64,000 nt of DNA from Plenodomus lindquistii (GCA_025504975.1 JANUWI010000007.1:806001-870000), one strand, 5' to 3'; counted from the first letter of the stretch, positions 1 through 13,700 are shown. A program made the numbers and translations. The notes: generated from the sequence alone by a model not told the origin.

Positions 1-3000
1 GGCTTAACTAAATTTAAAGTAAAGCTTAAAAAATACACTATAATAGCTATAATAGATTTAAAGTATAAAATAAACTTTATATCTACACGTATAGTATATA
101 TAGCAGGTCTATATCTATTAAAAAAATAAATTCTTTACTCTATAAACGTAATTAATAGTAAAACTATACCTAGTTAATCTAGAATTATATATAAAGTAAT
201 AGAATTAAATTTAATTATTAGAAATTACTAGAAATATATAAACTTTAACGTGTTTAGCTTTTTAATACATAATATTATTTTTAGCCTTTTTTAGCTTATA
301 AAATACAATTCTAGAATTAATTAGAGATTAAAAATGTTTTAATTTAAATACTATAAATTAGACGTAACTATAAACTAGCCTACGCATTATTATTATATAA
401 TAGTAGATAAAAAACAAATTATAGTATATAATATAGAAAAGATTATTAGAGAATAATGCCTAAATAAAAATAACTATAAATAATATAGATTTAACTCTAT
501 AGACACTAGCAAGGTACTACTAAGTTAATAGATAAAAGTAAAAAAAAACTATGTAACTCTAGAGATCTCTAAAAAGTATAAAGAATTTAAGCTACTTTTT
601 TAGAAAAAGATAAGTGTAGCAGCATTGCCTAAATATAAGCCTTAGAATTATAAAATTATTCTATAAAAAGGAAAGTAACTAACTTTTAGACTAATTTACA
701 GACTATTAGAAAAAGAACTTAAAACGCTAAAGAAGTATATTAAAATTAACTAAAAAAAAGAATTTATTTAACTCTCTAAATTACTAGTAGGCTACTCTAT
801 TCTTTTTATACTAAAAAAAAATAGTAAGCTACAGTTATACATTAACTATAGAAAGTTTAATAACATTATAATTAAAAATTAATACCTATTACCTAATATA
901 TTAGAGTTAAAGGATTAATTAGCCTATATAAAAATTTTTATAGTATTAGATCTATAAGGCGTATATAACTTTATCTGTATAAAAGTAGATAAAGAATAGA
1001 AAATAGTGTTTAGAATACGCTACAGCTACTATAAGTATATAGTAATACTCTTTAGTTTTACTAATACTCTAGTAATATATTAGGCTTTTATTAATAATAT
1101 TTTAAAAAAATACCTAGATATATTTATTATTATATATTTTAATAACATCTTTATATATTTAAATAATAAATAGAAACACGTCTAGTATATTAAATAAGTT
1201 CTAACTATATTTAAATAGTATAATTTATAACTAGAACCTAAAAAATACAAATAGTATAAAAAAAAAGTAGAGTTTCTAGAATATATAGTTAGCATCTATA
1301 GAGTAAAAATAAATAAAAATAAAATAAAAGTAGTTATAGACTAGCCTACACCTAAAACTATAAAAAACATCTAGTTATTCTTTAAATTTATAAACTTTAA
1401 TTAATAGTTTATTAAAAATTTCTCTAAAAAAGCAGCGCTTTTTATAAAGCTAACTAAAAAGAAATAAGTTTAAAAATAGAGATAAAATAAAGAAACTATA
1501 TTTAATAATATAAAGTAGGCATGCGTAGAACTACTAATATTAGTATCCTTTTAAAGTAGTAAACTATTATACTTTAAAATAGATATATTAGACTTTATAA
1601 TAGGCGTAGCAGTATTATAAAAATAAAATAGTAAATAGTATCTAATTATATACTACTCTAGAAAGTTTATAGTACTTAAAAAGAACTATAATATATATAA
1701 TAAAAAACTTATAGCTATTATTAACACATTAAAGCACTAGCGTATCTACGTAGAAAGCTACTTAAAACTTATAATATTTTTAAATTATAAAAACCTTATA
1801 AGCTTTACTATAATAAAAACTCTTAATAGATAACAAGTATAATAGTTAGAAATACTAGGCTAGTATAAATTTAGAATTGTATACACTTTAGATAAAAATA
1901 ATAGCTAAGCTAATACTTTTAGCTAATAAATAGATATTACAGGATCTAAAAGAATTATTAAAAATACAATTTTTAAAACTAATAAAAATAGATTATTAGA
2001 ACCTACTAGAATATTTAGTGTAGTACTTACTATTATACCTAAACTTATAAAAAAGTTATAGAAAGTAGTTATTTAAAGCTACTATAAAAACTTTATATAT
2101 AGTTACCTAGGCATTTAACGTACTATAGAACTAATTTAGTAGAATTACTAGTTTAGAAATATAAAGGATAAAGTTATAAACTTTATTAGTAAATATATAA
2201 ACTATTAGAAAAATAAGTATAGTACACACGCACTCTATAGAGAGATATAAGTACTAGAACTGCTTTTAATACTTTAGAAGAATATTTTTATAGACTTTAT
2301 AATAGGCCTACCTCTATTAAAAGATCTAGTTACTAAATTTACGTATAATGTAATTATAGTTATACCTAATTAATTTATAAAAGTAGCTAAGTATATTCTA
2401 TTTAGAAAAAACTTTATAGTAGTACAGCTAGCATACATTTTTATTAATAGAATTATTAGATATTATAGTATTCTAAAGTTAATTATTAGTAACTAAAATA
2501 AGCTATTTATATTAAACTTTTAGATATTGCTTTTTACTACTATTAGAACGTAATACAAACTATCTACAGCTTTTTATCTAGAGATAGATAAATAAATAGA
2601 GTAAATAAATCGCACTATAAAAGCCTATCTATAAATATATATTAATTAGTAATAGAATAATTAAGTTTTACTATTACCTATAGCTTAGATAGTATATAAT
2701 AATAAAGTTTTAGAGTTTATAGAATAGACCCTATATTTCGCTAACTATAGAAGATATCTAAATCTTTTTACTAGAATATTACTCTGTTAGAAAATAGAAG
2801 CAGCTATACTTATAGCTAAAAAACTAAAAAAAGTTTATAAAAGATTAAATAAAGCTTTTTTAGATATTTAACGTAGTAGTATTTTATATATTAATAAAAA
2901 ATAAAAAATAGTACTTTAGCTAAAAAGAGAGGATAAAGTATATTTTTTTATAAAAAACCTTTATATAACACGATCTAATTACAGATTAGACTACGTTAAA

Positions 3001-4297
3001 GTTAGACTATTTTTAATTAAAAACTAAAAAGAACTAGTTACGTACATATTTAACCTTCTATCTAATACTAAAGTATACTCTAGATTCTATATAAAGATAT
3101 TAGAACTAGCTAACCCTTTAACTCTATTATAGATAACCTTCTATTATAAATAATAAAAAGAAAATAAGTTTAAAGTTAAAAAAATAATAATATACTAAAA
3201 AAAATAAAGTAATAAAGAATACCTAGTTAAATAGTTAGAGTATAACAATTCTAAAAATATATAAAAACTAGAAATAAACTTTATAAACTACTAGTAACTT
3301 TTTACGTAGTATTAGGCGTATTACCTATTAACCTATTAAAGTTAGAATTGCCCTCTAGAAAGAATAGTATAAAGAAACTCTAGTTAACAAACAGCGTTTC
3401 TAGTATAAAGCTATTATTTAGAAAAAACACTTTATAATTTATTACCTCTCTAGCCTCTAGAGCTTTAATATTAGTTATAAATTTTTCTAATTTATCTACC
3501 TACTATTATTTACAACGCTTTAACAGTTTCTTTTATTTTTAAAAAAGATTCTTTTTCTAACGCGTAGTAAGTAGAGCTTTAACTACTACAGCTTTAGCTT
3601 TATTAGCCTCTATTTTTTACTATTTAAAATAAGCAAGCTTTTTATTTAGTTTTAAAAAGTCTAGAAGTAGAACTTTTACTAGTATATATTTCTTTACGCT
3701 ATTATAATAACAGTTACTGTACTTTTTTTTTAATAATAATATCTAGTACTCTAGATTTTTTTTTATATAATATTAATATATAACTATAGTAAAAAAACTA
3801 ATATAATTAATTTAAACGCTTATAAAATAATAATAAGCAGTACTATAAAAAACTATTAAGTTAGTTTATAAAAATATAAAGCTAGAAAAAAGGGGATAGT
3901 ATTATAAACTAGAAAAAAAAGAAGTAATAACTATATAGAAATAAAAAAACAAATAATTAGATAGCTAGAGCTAGTATTCTATAACTAGTAGATAACACTA
4001 CTCTACGTAGCGTATATTCTATAGGCTTAGTAGAATAGCTATATAAAACAAGTTACGTGTGTTTTATAGAATTCTATAATATTCTATAAATTCTACGCAT
4101 AGAATAATATAGAATAGTGTAGAATAATATAGAACAACGTAAGTATATAGAAATATTAAAATATCTATATAGTAGATTATATTTAACTTATATAAATAAA
4201 TAAGTAATATATTTAGTTATTTTAAATATATTTATTACTTTTTTTAGAAGCGCACTTTTACTATTTTAGTAATAAACTACTATTATCTATATATAAC
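1..4297 (+). mobile_element. Chromodomain Ty3/gypsy LTR retrotransposon, RIP-inactivated, 5' end outside window
   Basis: Conceptual translation through stops shows pol domains in gypsy order. The reverse transcriptase lies at about 940-1160: a degraded DLxGAYNxIRI block, then FTNTPVIYQAFINNIL, then YFNNIFIYL in place of YLDDILIY. RNase H lies at about 1560-1840 (YYSRKF and the following KNYNIYNKKLIAI block). The integrase core lies at about 2080-2530, including FIDFIIGLPL. A chromodomain-like end lies at about 3210-3290 (EYLVK.LEYNNS). A purine run at 3886-3896 precedes the 3' LTR, as expected for a polypurine tract. In-frame stops and loss of the catalytic Asp pair make it non-functional. 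Gag and the 5' LTR are not in the window. Confidence 0.85.
3900..4297 (+). repeat. Probable 3' LTR of the gypsy element
   Basis: The segment begins directly after the polypurine-like run AAAAAAGGGGA and ends in TATAACG, a possible mutated form of the usual ...ACA end. It holds a palindrome-rich core around 4070-4130 with repeated TAGAATA units. Both limits are inferred from the polypurine tract and from the point where LINE-like sequence starts; the 5' LTR needed for confirmation is outside the window. Confidence 0.5.
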
Positions 4298-7200
4298 GCC
4301 TGTCCTTAAAAACTAACCTTTATATTCTTTTTAATACTAGCTGCTTTATATTATAGCTACTTAAAAAGATTCTTATAAAATAGAATTTTATTTATATTAG
4401 ACTACTTAAAAATATTTTTTATATTATTAGTAAAAAGCTAGATATTTTTATTAAAAAAGTATATTATATAGTATAGGTATATATTATTAGTAAAGCTAAA
4501 ATAGTATTTAGTATTAGCTTTAAATATAGACACTAGGTATAAAGTATAGAAAATAAATAAAAAAAAACTTTTAAAGTATATTATACTTTACTAGATATTC
4601 TAGTATAATAGTATTTTCTAAATATATTTAAAGTTACTAGTTTATTAAAAAGCTATTAACTAGCTATACTATAGTAGCTAGCTACTTTTAAATAGTTATA
4701 TATTTAAAAAACCTATTTTTTAGTAAAGTATTAAATATACTTTAGATATCTAGAGTAATTATAGTAGCGTACTTTTTTTAAGTCTAAACTAATTTAATAT
4801 TATATATAAAAGCTATAGTTAGGTTTAAAACTAACTATTTAAAAAGTATACTACTATACTAAAAGCTTAGTACTTTATATATTATAGCTATTAAAGCTAT
4901 CTAATACGTAATAATACGCTTAAATTCTTTACTAAAATAAAAAAAAATAATTAGTTACTAAAAGTATAGTAAACTTTTATTTTTTTTTTAAATTTTAGCT
5001 ATTATAGTAATTTTAGTAATTTTCTAGTATACTAAAAAGTAGCTAAATTTAAAGTAGCGTTAGTATATCTAGTATATATACTTTTCTATTAAATACTAGA
5101 TAATATAAAGTAGGTAGACTATAATTTTATTAATTTCTAGAAAAGTATTTATTATACTAATAGTATTTTAGTATACTTTTTTAGTTAATATATAAATATT
5201 CTATAGTAATACTAAAGTGTTTTTCTATATTTTAATAGAAAAGAGATTTTCTAAAATATTATTAGCTATATTAAAATAGTTTAGTATTTTTTAATAAAAA
5301 ATCTCTATTTTATTTTAAAGGCTAGTAAATAATTAGTTTCTAATTTAAAATAAAGTTTCTCTATTATTTAGTACAGCTTTATACTAAATAGTTATTTTAA
5401 AAAAAGTTTTATTATTTTTAATATTATCTAGTAAATAGTATTAATAATTTTACTTAGCTTTATATATAATATATTTAAAATATTTTAAAACTTTTTATAA
5501 AATTTTATAGAATTTTTCTCTAGCTCTAGTTATCTATTTATATATCTAGTAGTAGTTTTTTATTTACTAAAATATAGAGTAGCCTATTATATAATTTAGC
5601 TTACTAGATTACTTTATAGTATTATTAAATTTAGACGTAAATAGTATAATACTAGCTTCTAGTTTTTTTTATAAAAAGCTATAGCTTAGTATAGAAACTT
5701 TTACTATCTCTAGCTCTACTAATTTAGTAAATTTTAGTAAATTTATTTTTAAAATTTAGTAGTAATACTACGTAAGTGCTTTTTTACTCTATTCTAGTAT
5801 AACTATAATAAATAATTTATAATCTAATCTACTATATATATCTTTTCTAACTACTATACTAGTAAAAAAATATTAAAAAAAATTAAATTAATTATATAGC
5901 TAGCTCTATATATAGCCTATCTAGATTATCTAATAAATAGAATTTAATATTAAATAGTCTATTTTACTAAAGTACTTTTTTTATATATAGAGATAGAGCT
6001 AGGTTTAAATATTTTATACTAGGCGTTAAAGTTCTTTTCTACTAGATATAATAATAAAAAAGTAAAAGTAATAATATAGTTAAAAACTTTTAAATTATAT
6101 AGTTATTAATATATATTAAAAATAAAGTAGCTATTTATTTCTACCTAGTTTAAATTATAGCTAATTACTACTTTTTACTAACTAGGCTAAAATTTAGCTT
6201 TTTTCTAAATATATATTATTATTTAAAGGTATATATTCTCTAGATTATTAGTAGTTTTTTATTTTTTTATAGAGGTAAAAAGCTAGAATCTAAAGTATAT
6301 AGATATCTAGAATTAAATAAAAATAGTAAGTTTCTAGATATAAAAAATATTAATATTTTTTTAGAAAGTAATTTCTAGTATAATAATATAGTAGAAAGAG
6401 CTATAATTTATATTAGTCTAGTAAACCTATAAATCTATATATTTTAGTAGTATTTAGTATTTTTAAAGTATATTATTTCTTTATATATATTCTAGTATAA
6501 ACTAGAAGTATTTATTATATTTAAATTTTTTTAGCTAAAAGTAGATAAAAAGTTAGTATAGTTATTAGCCTAAAAAATTAAACTATTAGCTAAAAATTTA
6601 TAAATATTTAGATTTTATTTTAGGCCTATACTTTACTTTAGCTAATTATTATCTATAAATATAATATTAAATACTATTATTTACTTTTTTATTTATTTAT
6701 AGGTATTAGGCTTAGTAGCTAGTACTAGATTATTATTTTAGTTTAAACTTTATACTTTTACTAGAGAATAATTTTTTATACTTTCTAATATTAGAGGTAA
6801 TAGACTAGATATTTAAGCTATAATTTTATTAGCCTAGTAAAAAGTTTATTACTTAATTTTTTAAATTTTATTTAGCTTACTTTTAGTAGGTTTAATAAAT
6901 CTACTATTAATATAGTATAAAGTAGCTAGATAGAAAGTATATTTAGCTTTATATAAACTATAGTAATTAGTATATTTAGTAATATAAATATACTAGTTAT
7001 TTATAAATCTTTTATATATTATATTTTAGCTACTATAGTTATTATATTTTAAAGCTTTTATATACTACGTAGAGTTATAGTAGCTTTAGTACTCTATATT
7101 ATATTATATAATTAGAAAGTTTTTTTATATTTTTTTTAAAAAGTTATTTATTTTAAATAGCTAGAATAAGCGTACTAGTTTTTTAAATAAAATAATCTAG

Positions 7201-8310
7201 GTAGTTTTACTATTTATACTAGATTTATAGTATAAAAAATAATAGCTAGTTAGATATAAACCTATCTATAACTATACTTTTTTTTCTACTTTTATAAAAA
7301 TTATAGAAATTATAGCGCTAAAAAAACTTTAGTAAAAGCTAGCTATTTTTTAAATAGTATAGTTTATTTAGACTTTAAAAGTTTATATATAGAATTCTTT
7401 TAGCGCGTATAAAAATAGCTTTTTATTATTTTTTTTAAAAAGTTTTTTTTATATTTTTTTATTTTTAGATATAATAGCCTAGCTAGTTTTAATTTATAAT
7501 ACTATTAGAATATTTTTAAAAGTAATACTTTAGATAAACTAGTAAATAGCTTTTTAAATAGTAAATAAAAAAAATTATACTAAATAAAAATTTTTAAAAA
7601 CTATTATAAATATATATAAATTTTTTTTAAAAAAAAAAATTTAAGTTTTATCTAGTATATATTTAGACTAGTAAGTTTTATTACTTTTTTTTTTAATTTA
7701 GTAGCTTTTAGAGTATTTAGTAACGTCTACCTATATATATATAGAGAATTTTAAAGTATTACTTTTACTATTTTAAATACTACTACGTAGTAGATTCTAG
7801 GCTAATTTAAACTAAAAAATAAAAATAAAAATAATTTTTTTTTAAATTTTATTTACTATATAGGTTTTTTTAAAGCTATAAAAGTTTTAAAAGTATTTAT
7901 TAATAGCCTAAATAATTATAAATATAATATAAATTTTTAGTTTAGTAGCTTTAATAGCTTTTTAAAGTTAGTAAATAATAGCTACTACTATTTAATTTTA
8001 TTTATTAGCGCTATAGCTAGATAAAAACTAAAAAAGTTAGAAATTAAAAAACTATAAAAAAAGCTAGTACACTTTTTAATAAATCTATTTATACGCGTAT
8101 AAATTAGTATACATAGAAAATTTAGATTATTATTAGCTAGTAAAATTTAAATTTAGAATAGGTAGTAGATAGCTAGGCGTTCTAGAAACTATTTTTTTTA
8201 AAATTTTTTTTATAGCTATTATTTACGCGTGTAGCTGCTTAAAATTTCTAGAAATAAATATTTTTAATAAAAAAAATTAAATTTAGATAAAAAATTAATA
8301 GATTTTAAGG
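4298..8310 (-). mobile_element. Tad1-like LINE (non-LTR retrotransposon), RIP-inactivated, cut at its 3' side by the gypsy element
   Basis: The complement of about 4300-4960 translates, through stops, to the fungal Tad1-type reverse transcriptase. The block ATIITLDI..IFNTLLKNR at about 4735-4780 corresponds to ATLVTLDVxGAFDTVLxNR. A following RKYYYT segment precedes FSFTNSNIPILY at about 4470-4500, at the place of the catalytic YADD block. Sequence upstream on the same strand (to about 8300) is long enough for an endonuclease domain and ORF1. A degraded cysteine-knuckle-like stretch can be suspected near 7010-7110. Sequence 3' of the RT stops at about 4298, exactly where the LTR begins, so the gypsy element probably inserted into this LINE. 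ORF1 and the endonuclease are inferred from size only. Confidence 0.65.
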
Positions 8311-8320
8311 ATCCTAAAAT

Positions 8321-8994
8321 TTATAAAATTGGTGTTCCGGTGTAATACCCCAGCTGGGCTGACGCGTGACTCAGTTGCTGCACGGGGGCGCACAGACACG
8401 TTTACGTTGCAAACTCTCACGCCGACAATGCACCACCATGCTAAGGCATGCTGCATCTCTCCGATTTCAAATCAGTCTGTCGCCTAATTCAGGCATCAGA
8501 AAAACCAAGATGCAAAGCGCGCCTGTCTATACCCCTTTTGGGGCGATGTCCTCTACTGTTTTCCCGGCGTTAAGATGCTTTTCGGTGCCGGTATCTCAAC
8601 TGTGACTGCATCGGGCTCGTCCTTCTGTGGCTGCGATTTGCATCGAGCGGCATCGAGCGGTACGATGTAGCTATGTTGTGTCGACTACCATACCGAGATA
8701 CAGGGCATGTTGAGTATGCATGTCAGATCTGACACAGTCTCTTCCGCATTGAGTATGAAAGCATGTGCTGTTCGACGTTGATCTGACATGACTACTTTCA
8801 GATGTGCTCCCGGCTCGTGCTATGCTTCTGTTGGTTCTGGTCGAGTTGCTGGTGATGTTGACCTCAGATTGATTCAGGATCAGGCCACTGCAGTATCCAA
8901 GAGCTGCCTATAGCATCAAAGGCTCGGACAGACCCCAGTTTACACCTTATGAGCTTTGATACATCGTAATCCCAGGATTCAAACCAGATCAGCC
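8321..8994. other. Intergenic: transition out of the RIP compartment, upstream of the P450
   Basis: Base composition turns to normal within a few tens of bases. The region contains a short direct repetition (GCATCGAGCG twice near 8640-8660) and no convincing coding sequence. It is the presumed promoter of the P450 gene. Confidence 0.6.
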
Positions 8995-10759
8995 ATGGCC
9001 ATCTTGCAATTGGTCTTTCTGGCGGCACCACTTGTGGGTGTTTTGCTGCTGACTCGCGTCAACTATGGAGAGAAACGCGCTTCACCAAGTCACCCAACAC
9101 TCATATGTTGCTACATACTGTCCCTTCAGATCGTACTCGCGTCTATATGGCGCGTTTTCATCGAGCCTCTGTTCTTCTCCAAGTATAAAGACCTCCCAGA
9201 GCCATCGGTTCGTCCCCTCTCTAAATCATTCGCCGCGGCGTGTCCAGAGAAGCACGGAATGTTAATCTGTTCTTAGGGCGGTAGCTTCATCAACGGTCAC
9301 TTCCGATACATCATCAGCATGGGGAATGGCGAGGCGGAGCTTCGATGGTCAGTTTCGACATGTTGACAAAGACTCGGTGCGTTCTGCAGCTTACTCGCTC
9401 ACCAGGCTGGAGGAAATTCCAAACGACGGCATGATTCGCTGTCGAGGCTTGCTGAACGGCGAGCGGATCATCGTCACTTCTCCGACCGCCCTGGCTAGAA
9501 TCGCCACGAACACATTCACCTTTATCAAGCCCAATATTCTCAGATTGCTTGCTGGTCGCGTGTTGGGACTGGGCTTGGTTCTCGTGAACCGGGACGTCCA
9601 CAGACAGCAGCGCAAGCTCTTCCTGCCACCTTTTGCGCCAAAGCATATACACGATCTTACGCCCACATTCTGGCGCAAGAGCCGAGAAGTGACGGAAAAG
9701 ATGTGTACAGAAATACGTGGCGACGCGACCTCTCCGGAAGCGGTTTTTGAGATTGGGAAATGGGCCGCACGGGTCGCGTTGGACATTATTACCTTGACTG
9801 GCATGGGAAAGGACTTTGGAGCCGTGCAGGACCAGAACGCACCCTTGGCTACTGTCTACATGAAAGTCTCCGAGCCGACATTGGGTCACGTGCTGGTTGC
9901 GATTCTCAAGGGTTACTTGCCTACGCGATTCGTCGAGGCTTTGCCAATCAAGTCTAACCACGACCAGGCCAACGCTATGCACATCATCAGGGGCGTCTGT
10001 AGAGACCTTCTACGCGAAAAGAAGGAAAAAACGACTAACAGCAAAGACATTCTCAACGTGTGTTTGAAATACGGAGAGATTGCCGGCGTGAACGAAGAGG
10101 AAGTCATTGACCAGATGACGACCTTTCTCGGAGCCGGGCACGAGACCATCTCTGTCGGCATTACGTGGGCAGTCTACATGTTTAGTTTACATCAAGAGTG
10201 GCAGCAGAAGATTCGAGACGAGATCAGGTCGAAGGTGCCAGCACTAAACAACCCCAAGGTGGAGGAAACCCAGGTTGAAAACCTCCCATTGTTGCGCGCA
10301 TTCATAGAAGAGGTTCTACGGTGGTACCCACCCATTCCGACTACCATGCGAGAACCATTCGAAGATACCGAGTTAGACGGCCGCGTAATCACAAAAGGCA
10401 CAAGGATCATCGTGCCCATCAAGGCTATCAATCGCGAGGAGAAGTTTTGGGGACCAGATTCCCGGAAGTTCAAACCTGAACGATGGCTCAAGGACGGTCA
10501 TACGTTTGACTCAACAGGCGGAGTTACTACAAAGTACGGCCATTTGTCTTTCATGCAGGGATCTCGATCATGTGTCGCTGCCGGCTTCGCGCGCGCAGAG
10601 ATGACGTGCGTTCTTGCATCTTGGGTTGGGCGCTTCGGGTTTGACCTAGCTGATGAAAAGTTTCGCGATGAGAAGAACATGGAGACTTCTAACGGCAACC
10701 TTTCCGCTAAGCCTCTTCATGGCATGCATGTTCGAGTACGGGTGCTAGACGGTTGGTAG
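8995..10759 (+). CDS. Cytochrome P450 monooxygenase
   Basis: Three exons: 8995-9207, 9277-9347 and 9406-10759, giving 545 residues. The introns are 69 and 58 nt and all junctions keep frame. The ATG at 8995 (context agccATGGCC) opens a hydrophobic N-terminus (residues 1-30 and about 38-55), which should anchor the enzyme in the ER membrane. P450 landmarks follow in order: the I-helix oxygen-binding motif GAGHET, the K-helix ExxR in EEVLRWYPP, the PERW motif (PERWLKD), and the heme-ligand region FMQGSRSCVAAGF with the thiolate Cys at about 484. The residue after that Cys is Val, and the usual Gly two residues on is Ala, whereas the common consensus is CxG. The family resembles fungal CYPs of unknown substrate. 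No other secondary-metabolism gene lies next to it. It is the first gene beside the RIP compartment. Confidence 0.9.
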
Positions 10760-13700
10760 TACGGTCGCATTGGTATAACCCTATGCTTACACAAAGAGAT
10801 TGATTTCTACAACCTAACTGAAAGGACATAGAGGTACATCCACATAGCGAAAATAACTCGTGTGGTACAAACATCTTCATCACCACTAGCCATATCCCCT
10901 TCAACCCTTGCGCCCAATACCAAGCCACTCAACAGCAAACACACAATGACAATCTGGAGTGCTAATCAAATTCCAGACACCGGTCCCACGCTTCGAAAAT
11001 ACCATGATAATCGGAAAGAATTACAGCTACCAACACACCCCAAACCCTTTCTGACACTTTCTAGCCTTGCAATAATCCCCCGTCCGTCCACAATACCCGT
11101 ACTGACTGCAGCAATCCCAGAACTTACTCCCCTTGCACGTACGTCCGCCGAAGTTAGGACCTCAGCGCGCATTGTTCGAGATGGGCTGGTTTGCGAGACT
11201 AGGACGGGGCGGCGGCGATAGACAGCGCGTGGTGGTGGGTTGGATGTGGCGCGTTGTGCTTTTTAATGTTGACGAGCGGGGCGCAGGTGTGGGTGAGCGG
11301 GTTGTACGTGCTGAGAAGCTGGTAGTGGATGTTGATGAGCGACGTGTTGGTGTCGATGAGCGAATTGTGCGTGTTGATGAGCGAGCCGTCGATATTGCGC
11401 TGACACGAGTATATTGCACAGAAGACGACGAACGTAAACTTGAGGCTTGAGCTTGCCAAATTATACGAGGAGTGGGCTGCACTCGGATTACCAACACTTT
11501 CCCCAACCCGCTGAAAACACATTTCCTCACTTGTTAGCTCTTTAATTGCCACATCCCAATTAACTAGTAGTACTAGCTAGTACACTTCCCTTACTCAAGC
11601 CCACACAATCAGACCATCCAACCACCCAACCTGCGTTACGTCGGCGCTGAACTGAGCTGAGCTACATACCATTACCATCCTTCAATTTCCGCCATCCTAC
11701 TATATTTTGCGTCTGTATATGTTGGTTTGTGAGAACGTCTCACGTCACGCCATTTGGAGAAACCTCTGACTTGGAAGTTTTGCGGATAGGTTTGAGTTTG
11801 AGTTTGCGGGCTCAATACCATACCCATCTGGCCAAATTGTTGACTGTGAGTCTTGTACGTGTGTCTGGTTATGAAACGGTAGGTTTGAAATATGTTGGAT
11901 ATGGTAAAGGGTTATGGTGGGACGCGACGTTAAGCTAGGTAGGTAGTTTAAATGCATTGGGAGGGAGGGAGAGAGAGCTCAGTCAAGGTTTCTGGCGCGG
12001 GATGTAGGTGAGTGTGATGTGTGGTGTGAGGAAGTCATTTCCTCGTTGTATGTATTGGTGGCGAATCTGTTATTAGGAAATGTGGGGGCAGGGGCGGGGG
12101 TGAAGAAAGGATAAAGAAGGAGAAGGCCGACGTAAATAGTGTGTGAATTTGAGAGAAAGGGTTGTGCGATGGAGGTATGTTGGGAGTGAAATACAACACA
12201 CACGCACGTGCAGTGTTGGAAATCTTGCGAATTTATGGGGATATATGAATGGGTGGGTATCGCCGCTTTGTAGGGGTTCCGCAAGCGTGGGTACAGCGAT
12301 GTCTACGTTGTGACGAGCTGGTGTGGTTAGACTTGTTGATATTACAAGACTTACCATTTACTTACCAAGAAAAGTCTACAACAGGTCCTTTGATACTACA
12401 CGTAAACTCCCGGCGTAACAGAGACACTATTTATTACAATGCACATGCTTTCCCCATCTCCTTCCTACCGTAAACACAAACTCAAACGTCACGCTCTTAA
12501 CATCGTGTGATATAAGTTGTGACAGGGCCTTGAATGACAAAACCAGTTCCTTCGCAGAGTAATCAGCCATGACATAATCCCACGCCACATTAGCCAGAAA
12601 CCGCAAGGCCGCCGCCCAACCCATAACAGGCAGGCACGACGTCGTGTAGCTCCACCTGCGCGCATTTGCGCTCCTCTTTTGCCTGTACGAGCCCTGCAGC
12701 GGCAAGTGGACGCCATTGTATTTGAGCTTAAATTGACATCTCATCTTCTGAAACAACATTCAGCGAGGTTGGGGTTGGCGGGAAAAATTCGCATTCTGGG
12801 GTCGTTGTGGTTGCTTTAGTGCGGCTCAAAGAGTGTGAAACAGCAATAGAGTGTTGGCGAATGTGCGGCTGGTGTCATGTATATAATACTCTAGTTAGTT
12901 CGGCTGAATATAGAGTTGGGAAAGTTTGTGTTTAGACTACTTGTTACAGGCGCAAACATGTGTGCCCCGTCATGAAAGGTATTTCGAAGCAATGGCGGCG
13001 CGATCAGAGTGTCATTAGCATCGTGGTGGCGTCTTGTAACTTGCGGGTTCAAGCGCAAAAAACTCGCGTAGCAACCAACAGTTTGTTGACTCGACGTGTG
13101 GAGCAATGGCTTGAAGACATCATGTCACCCAGAACCTCGGCACCCGATGAATGTTAGATACTCGAGTCTGGCATGCGAAACCCCAAACCTACAAATTCCC
13201 ATGCTGGATGCCCGAGGGCAAATTGAGTCGAATATCGCGGCTCAAGGCGCATTGAGCTCTGGTGGCTTGTGACAGGTTGATGCAAGTGTGGGGGCATCCT
13301 TTGTTTCAGGGTCATGAAACTTGTGAAAACTCAGGTCGAGTGATGAGATTGGCCGCGGCAGAGCGCGACGACCGCCCGGCGAAAGGAGTCTCGACTGTCG
13401 AGTTTGCTGCCTGTGGCGGTGTGTGGGAAGTGGATGAGTGGGTCGGTACGGCCACATTTTAATTGCATTGGAGATCATGGGCGGAGCTTTATCGAATGAT
13501 CTGTGCGTGCCGCATTGCAGTTGGAGCCGCATCGAACGAAAGAACGGTGAGGAAGTCTGGGCGGAAATTGTGTTTTGCGTCGAGGCCGAGGCGACGAGAT
13601 ATCGGAATAGGAAACACGGCTCGAACGTAGCAGATTTTGAATCGAAAATTCCGTTAGACTATTGTATGTGAAAAGTCTGCTGGTGGTTATTGGAGGTTGG

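Larger units (their letters stand above)
1..8320. repeat. RIP-mutated AT-rich repeat compartment
   Basis: The whole stretch is extremely AT-rich and almost depleted of CA and TG dinucleotides, with TA in excess. That is the signature of repeat-induced point mutation, in which CpA becomes TpA on both strands. No open frame of useful length survives in any frame, yet conserved retrotransposon motifs can still be read through the stop codons. The boundary to normal base composition is sharp, at about 8310-8345. Two different retroelements fill it; they are listed separately. There are no genes here. Confidence 0.95.

Noticed and set aside
4070..4130. Possible CRISPR-like or satellite array from TAGAATA repeats
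   Set aside because: Units are short, irregular and lie within the LTR; fungi carry no CRISPR arrays.
9314..9982. 222-codon open frame antisense to the P450
   Set aside because: Shadow of the P450 coding strand; the plus-strand reading carries all P450 motifs.
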